This document shows positions 38,452 through 40,939 of a DNA stretch of 40,939 nt, piece by piece. The number at the start of each line of letters is the position of its first letter. Position 1 is the first letter of the stretch. The stretch comes from a virus. A program made the translations under genes and the position numbers. The notes under the pieces were generated by a model that did not search any database, was not told the DNA's origin, and saw nothing but the letters and a program-made list of their open reading frames with translations. The stretch lies in the IMG/VR virus record IMGVR_UViG_3300021518_000003, positions 1-40,939 of that record; one strand, given 5' to 3'.

Positions 38452-38814
38452 ATGAAAATATACAAATGCGTAACTACCTGCACATGGAATGGTCGTTATT
38501 GGGAAGAAGGGACACTAACAGACCCTATACCTGACGATGTAAAACCGCCAAAACATTTTGAGCAAGTAACAAATCCAAGTGAAATCCAGGAAGTTCTTGA
38601 TGGTATCGACGAAGAAGACGACCCGAAAACATTTACAGAATTATCTCAGCAGTTAATGGACGTTGGTAATACTGGCGTTGGCATGTGTGCTGGTGACGAT
38701 TTGCAACTCAAGAATCTTGAGCAACTTAAAGCAATCGCCAAAGAAAAGAATGTGTACAACTCTGGTTTAAGAACTAAAGATGCACTAATTGAAGCAATAG
38801 AATCTGCCGAATAG
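38452..38814 (+). CDS. Hypothetical protein with C-terminal SAP/HeH-like helices
   Basis: A 120-residue protein. N-terminal strands (KCVTTCTWNGRYWEEGTLTD; then PPKHFEQV) resemble small phage head proteins; the C-terminal NLEQLKAIAKEKNVYNSGLR followed by TKDALIEAIESAE is a SAP/HeH-type helix-extension-helix. In other phages such proteins lie between capsid and tail genes with unknown role. Confidence 0.7.
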   Translation: MKIYKCVTTCTWNGRYWEEGTLTDPIPDDVKPPKHFEQVTNPSEIQEVLDGIDEEDDPKTFTELSQQLMDVGNTGVGMCAGDDLQLKNLEQLKAIAKEKNVYNSGLRTKDALIEAIESAE

Positions 38815-38820
38815 CAACAA

Positions 38821-38844
38821 GGGGAATGGGTAAGCTCATTCCCC
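38821..38844 (+). terminator. Terminator-like hairpin before the tail tube genes
   Basis: GGGGAATG (38821-38828) pairs perfectly with CATTCCCC (38837-38844) over an eight-base loop, followed by TAATTTATAT. The T-run is broken, so partial termination between head and tail genes is likely. Confidence 0.6.
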
Positions 38845-38870
38845 TAATTTATATATGGGAGGAATTATTC

Positions 38871-39479
38871 ATGTCTTCCAAAATTGAAATTTGCAATCTA
38901 GCCTTGGCCAGAATCGGGCAAGGAATCATAAATAACTTAGATGAGTTTAGCCCACAAGCTGAACAATGCCGACTACATTACGCCAGCACAAGGGATGCAT
39001 TGCTTAGAGAGTTTCCTTGGAATTTCTCTACACGCAATATTTTACTAGCTGCAGCCGCAGACAAAGAAGTACCAGGATGGCTGTATATTTATCAGCACCC
39101 GTTAAAAGTTCTATGGGTGCGTAAGCTTTTTACAGTAGATGATACGGAACCGGAAATACCACATCAGTATGAGATAGTCTCAACTGACAGCGAAAAGCTA
39201 ATCTGCTGTGATCTATACCAAGCATACGCAAAATGCACTATGAGTGTTGAAAACGAAGAGTTGTTTGACCCTTCGTTCGTTGAAGCGTTTTCATACAAAC
39301 TGGCGTTAGCACTTGCCATGCCGCTTACTAATAGTTCTAGCAGGACACAAGAAGTATTCAGTATGTACCAGCAAGCAATAGTATCAGCCAAACTGGCTGG
39401 TGCTGTTGAAGGTGGACCCAAAAAGCATACTAACCAGCAAGCACGATCAGCAAAAAGCTATATAACGGCAAGGCGGTGA
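38871..39479 (+). CDS. Tail tubular protein A-like
   Basis: A 202-residue protein from ATG 38871 (GGGAGG upstream); in-frame codons from 38826 cover the hairpin and are not supported. KIEICNLALARIGQGIINNL, CRLHYASTRDALLREFPWNF and PGWLYIYQHPLKVLWVRKLF are the classic blocks of podovirus tail tubular protein A (T7 gp11), the ring joining portal and nozzle. It is followed after five bases by the tubular B-like gene. Confidence 0.9.
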   Translation: MSSKIEICNLALARIGQGIINNLDEFSPQAEQCRLHYASTRDALLREFPWNFSTRNILLAAAADKEVPGWLYIYQHPLKVLWVRKLFTVDDTEPEIPHQYEIVSTDSEKLICCDLYQAYAKCTMSVENEELFDPSFVEAFSYKLALALAMPLTNSSSRTQEVFSMYQQAIVSAKLAGAVEGGPKKHTNQQARSAKSYITARR

Positions 39480-39484
39480 TATGA

Positions 39485-40939
39485 ATGGCTTCTAATCCAC
39501 TATATATCATGCAAAATAGCTTTACTGGTGGCGAATTTAGCCCTGTAATGGATGCTAGGCAAGATTTAGAGAAGTACGCAACAGGGTTATCGACTATGAA
39601 AAATTTTTACGCATTACCGCATGGAGCTGCAACAAATAGGCCGGGAACATACTTTAAGGCAGAAAGTAAAGATAGTACAAAAAGAAGCAGGCTTATTCCT
39701 TTTCAATTCAGCGAGGAACAAGCCTATAATATTGAATTTGGGCATTTATACTGTAGGTTTTACCGTAATGGTGGACAAGTAGAATCTTCTCCTGGTGTTC
39801 CTTACGAGATTGTAACGCCTTACATTGCGAGTGATTTGGCAAGATTAAAGTTTACTCAGTCTGCTGATGTGCTCTATCTTACTCATCCTAACTATGCGCC
39901 TATGATGCTATCCAGGTTTGCTGATACATCATGGACTATAACAGAAAACCCTTTCCATGATGGTCCATTTATGCCTGTTAATTTATCGGCTACAACAATT
40001 ACACCTAGTGGTGTTATTGGCAGTATAACTCTGACAGCATCGGCTAGTTTATTTAATTCGTTACATGTAGGTGCACTGTGGAAGTTAGAGCATGATGTTG
40101 AAGCGCAAGCGCTATCAACAAGCCTTAGTGCAGTTGGTGCAACTTCTAGTGTTAGAGGGCGCGACCAGTGGAAAGTAATCACTCATGGAACATGGTCAGG
40201 GAAGATTTATTTAGAAAAATCCGAAGATAACGGTTCGACATGGAAAGTTCTCCGGACATATAGCTCAGCAGGTGACTTTAATGCAAATGATAGTGGAACT
40301 GAAGATGATATAGTTTTATTGCGCTTACGTGCTTACTCTTGGTCGAGCGGTACAGCTAATGTTGATTTATCTTGGTTTTCATTTACGGCGGTGGGAATAG
40401 TTGAAATTACTGCAGTTACTGATGCTACACACGCTACGGCTACAGTTAAGAAAGAGTTAGGAGCAACGACTGCCACTGATATATGGCGAGAGGGTTCTTG
40501 GTCTGATTATCGTGGCTATCCGGCAGCAGTAGTGTTTTTCCAAAACAGGCTGTTTTATGGTTTTACCAAGGCAGAACCACAGACACCATGGGGAAGTAAA
40601 ACTGGTGATTACAATAACTTTGGAACTTCTACTCCTTCAGTAGATGATGATGCTGTCACAGTGCCGCTAATATCGCGTCAGGTTAACGCTATTAGGTCAC
40701 TAGTTGCTTTAGATAAGATTATAGCAATGACAGCATCAGGGCACTGGAAGATAGGAGCAGGCGGCGATAATGCGGCATTAACACCTACATCAGTTACCGC
40801 AGTGCAACAAGGATACTACGGGGCTTCGTATCTCGATCCCCTGGTTATAGGCAACAGAATACTTTACACCCAGCAAAAAGGATCTGCTGTCCGTGATGTT
40901 GGGTATGACTTTCAATCTGATTCTTATACGGGATCAGAT
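39485..40939 (+). CDS. Tail tubular protein B-like (N-terminal part; continues at base 1)
   Basis: ATG 39485 follows AAGGCGG; the ATG four bases before is out of frame and stops at once. The frame runs off the end and continues without break at base 2. N-terminal NSFTGGEFSPVMDARQDLEK, then FYALPHGAATNRPGTYFKAE and FTQSADVLYLTHPNYAPMML are typical of podovirus tail nozzle proteins. The middle (about 175-300) is a beta-rich insertion. With the 1-946 part the protein has 757 residues. Confidence 0.9.
   Translation, partial: MASNPLYIMQNSFTGGEFSPVMDARQDLEKYATGLSTMKNFYALPHGAATNRPGTYFKAESKDSTKRSRLIPFQFSEEQAYNIEFGHLYCRFYRNGGQVESSPGVPYEIVTPYIASDLARLKFTQSADVLYLTHPNYAPMMLSRFADTSWTITENPFHDGPFMPVNLSATTITPSGVIGSITLTASASLFNSLHVGALWKLEHDVEAQALSTSLSAVGATSSVRGRDQWKVITHGTWSGKIYLEKSEDNGSTWKVLRTYSSAGDFNANDSGTEDDIVLLRLRAYSWSSGTANVDLSWFSFTAVGIVEITAVTDATHATATVKKELGATTATDIWREGSWSDYRGYPAAVVFFQNRLFYGFTKAEPQTPWGSKTGDYNNFGTSTPSVDDDAVTVPLISRQVNAIRSLVALDKIIAMTASGHWKIGAGGDNAALTPTSVTAVQQGYYGASYLDPLVIGNRILYTQQKGSAVRDVGYDFQSDSYTGSD
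40813..40939. repeat. Terminal direct repeat, right copy
   Basis: Identical to bases 1-127; see the left copy. One copy must be removed to get the true circular sequence. Confidence 0.95.

Noticed and set aside
40813-40939. True physical terminal redundancy of the virion DNA
   Set aside because: The repeat is exactly 127 bp, lies within a gene and not near terminase, and keeps the frame; an assembler overlap explains it.

Overview
The window is a complete temperate podovirus-type phage (or prophage) genome, written as a circular contig opened inside a tail gene. The first 127 bases are repeated exactly at the end. Joining them restores one 757-codon tail gene and gives a unique length of 40,812 bp. 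The gene set is that of a BPP-1/T7-like short-tailed phage: a Head-tail_con portal, Bbp19-like and Bbp16-like head proteins, tail tubular proteins A and B, gp13/gp14/gp15/gp16-like internal virion proteins and a T7-type tail fibre.

Host. The DNA is AT-leaning. Almost every gene has a strong AGGAGG-type ribosome site with ATG, GTG or TTG starts, the capsid begins with the FDIQLFA signature, and the lysogeny switch is of the ImmR/ImmA type; all of this points to Firmicutes. The lysis cassette nevertheless ends in a pair of overlapping spanin-like genes, which only make sense in a cell with an outer membrane. A diderm Firmicute (Negativicutes, such as the Sporomusa/Pelosinus/Selenomonas groups) is the best inference; it is not proven by the sequence.

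Layout. (1) 31.4-40.9 kb continuing to 0.9 kb: packaging and head (terminase small and large, portal, Bbp19-like, Acb2/Tad1-like small protein, scaffold, capsid, cement), then tail tubular A and B. (2) 0.9-12.5 kb: gp13-like GNAT protein, ejection proteins including a 2274-aa polyvalent protein, tail fibre and its chaperone. (3) 12.5-14.3 kb: lysis (XhlA-like, holin-like, endolysin, two overlapping spanin-like genes), closed by a bidirectional terminator. (4) 14.4-18.3 kb, minus strand: a small membrane ORF, large serine integrase, two exported proteins of unknown function, ImmA-like metallopeptidase and ImmR-like repressor. (5) 18.3-31.4 kb, plus strand: a consensus early promoter, cro-like gene, Rha/KilAC antirepressor, small accessory genes, a recombination module (PD-(D/E)XK nuclease with a possible Fe-S cluster, Sak4-like ATPase, SSB-like protein), HNH nuclease, replication initiator and helicase-loader-like protein, DUF1064 nuclease, cytosine methyltransferase and a run of cysteine-rich small proteins. 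(6) 30.94-31.44 kb: a non-coding control region with a promoter, three successive terminator-like hairpins and a tRNA-like element, directly in front of the late genes.

How it works together. Repressor and cro-like protein face each other over a shared operator region, and ImmA would cleave the repressor on induction. Early genes recombine and start replication but encode no polymerase or helicase, so the phage must borrow the host replisome. Late genes lie behind a promoter-terminator arrangement that suggests antitermination control. The most unusual points are the overlapping spanins in a Firmicutes-like phage, the late control region with its tRNA-like RNA, the giant ejection protein with a transglycosylase and two HExxH motifs, the cytosine methyltransferase whose middle part also reads as methyltransferase in a second frame, and the hexapeptide-repeat protein.
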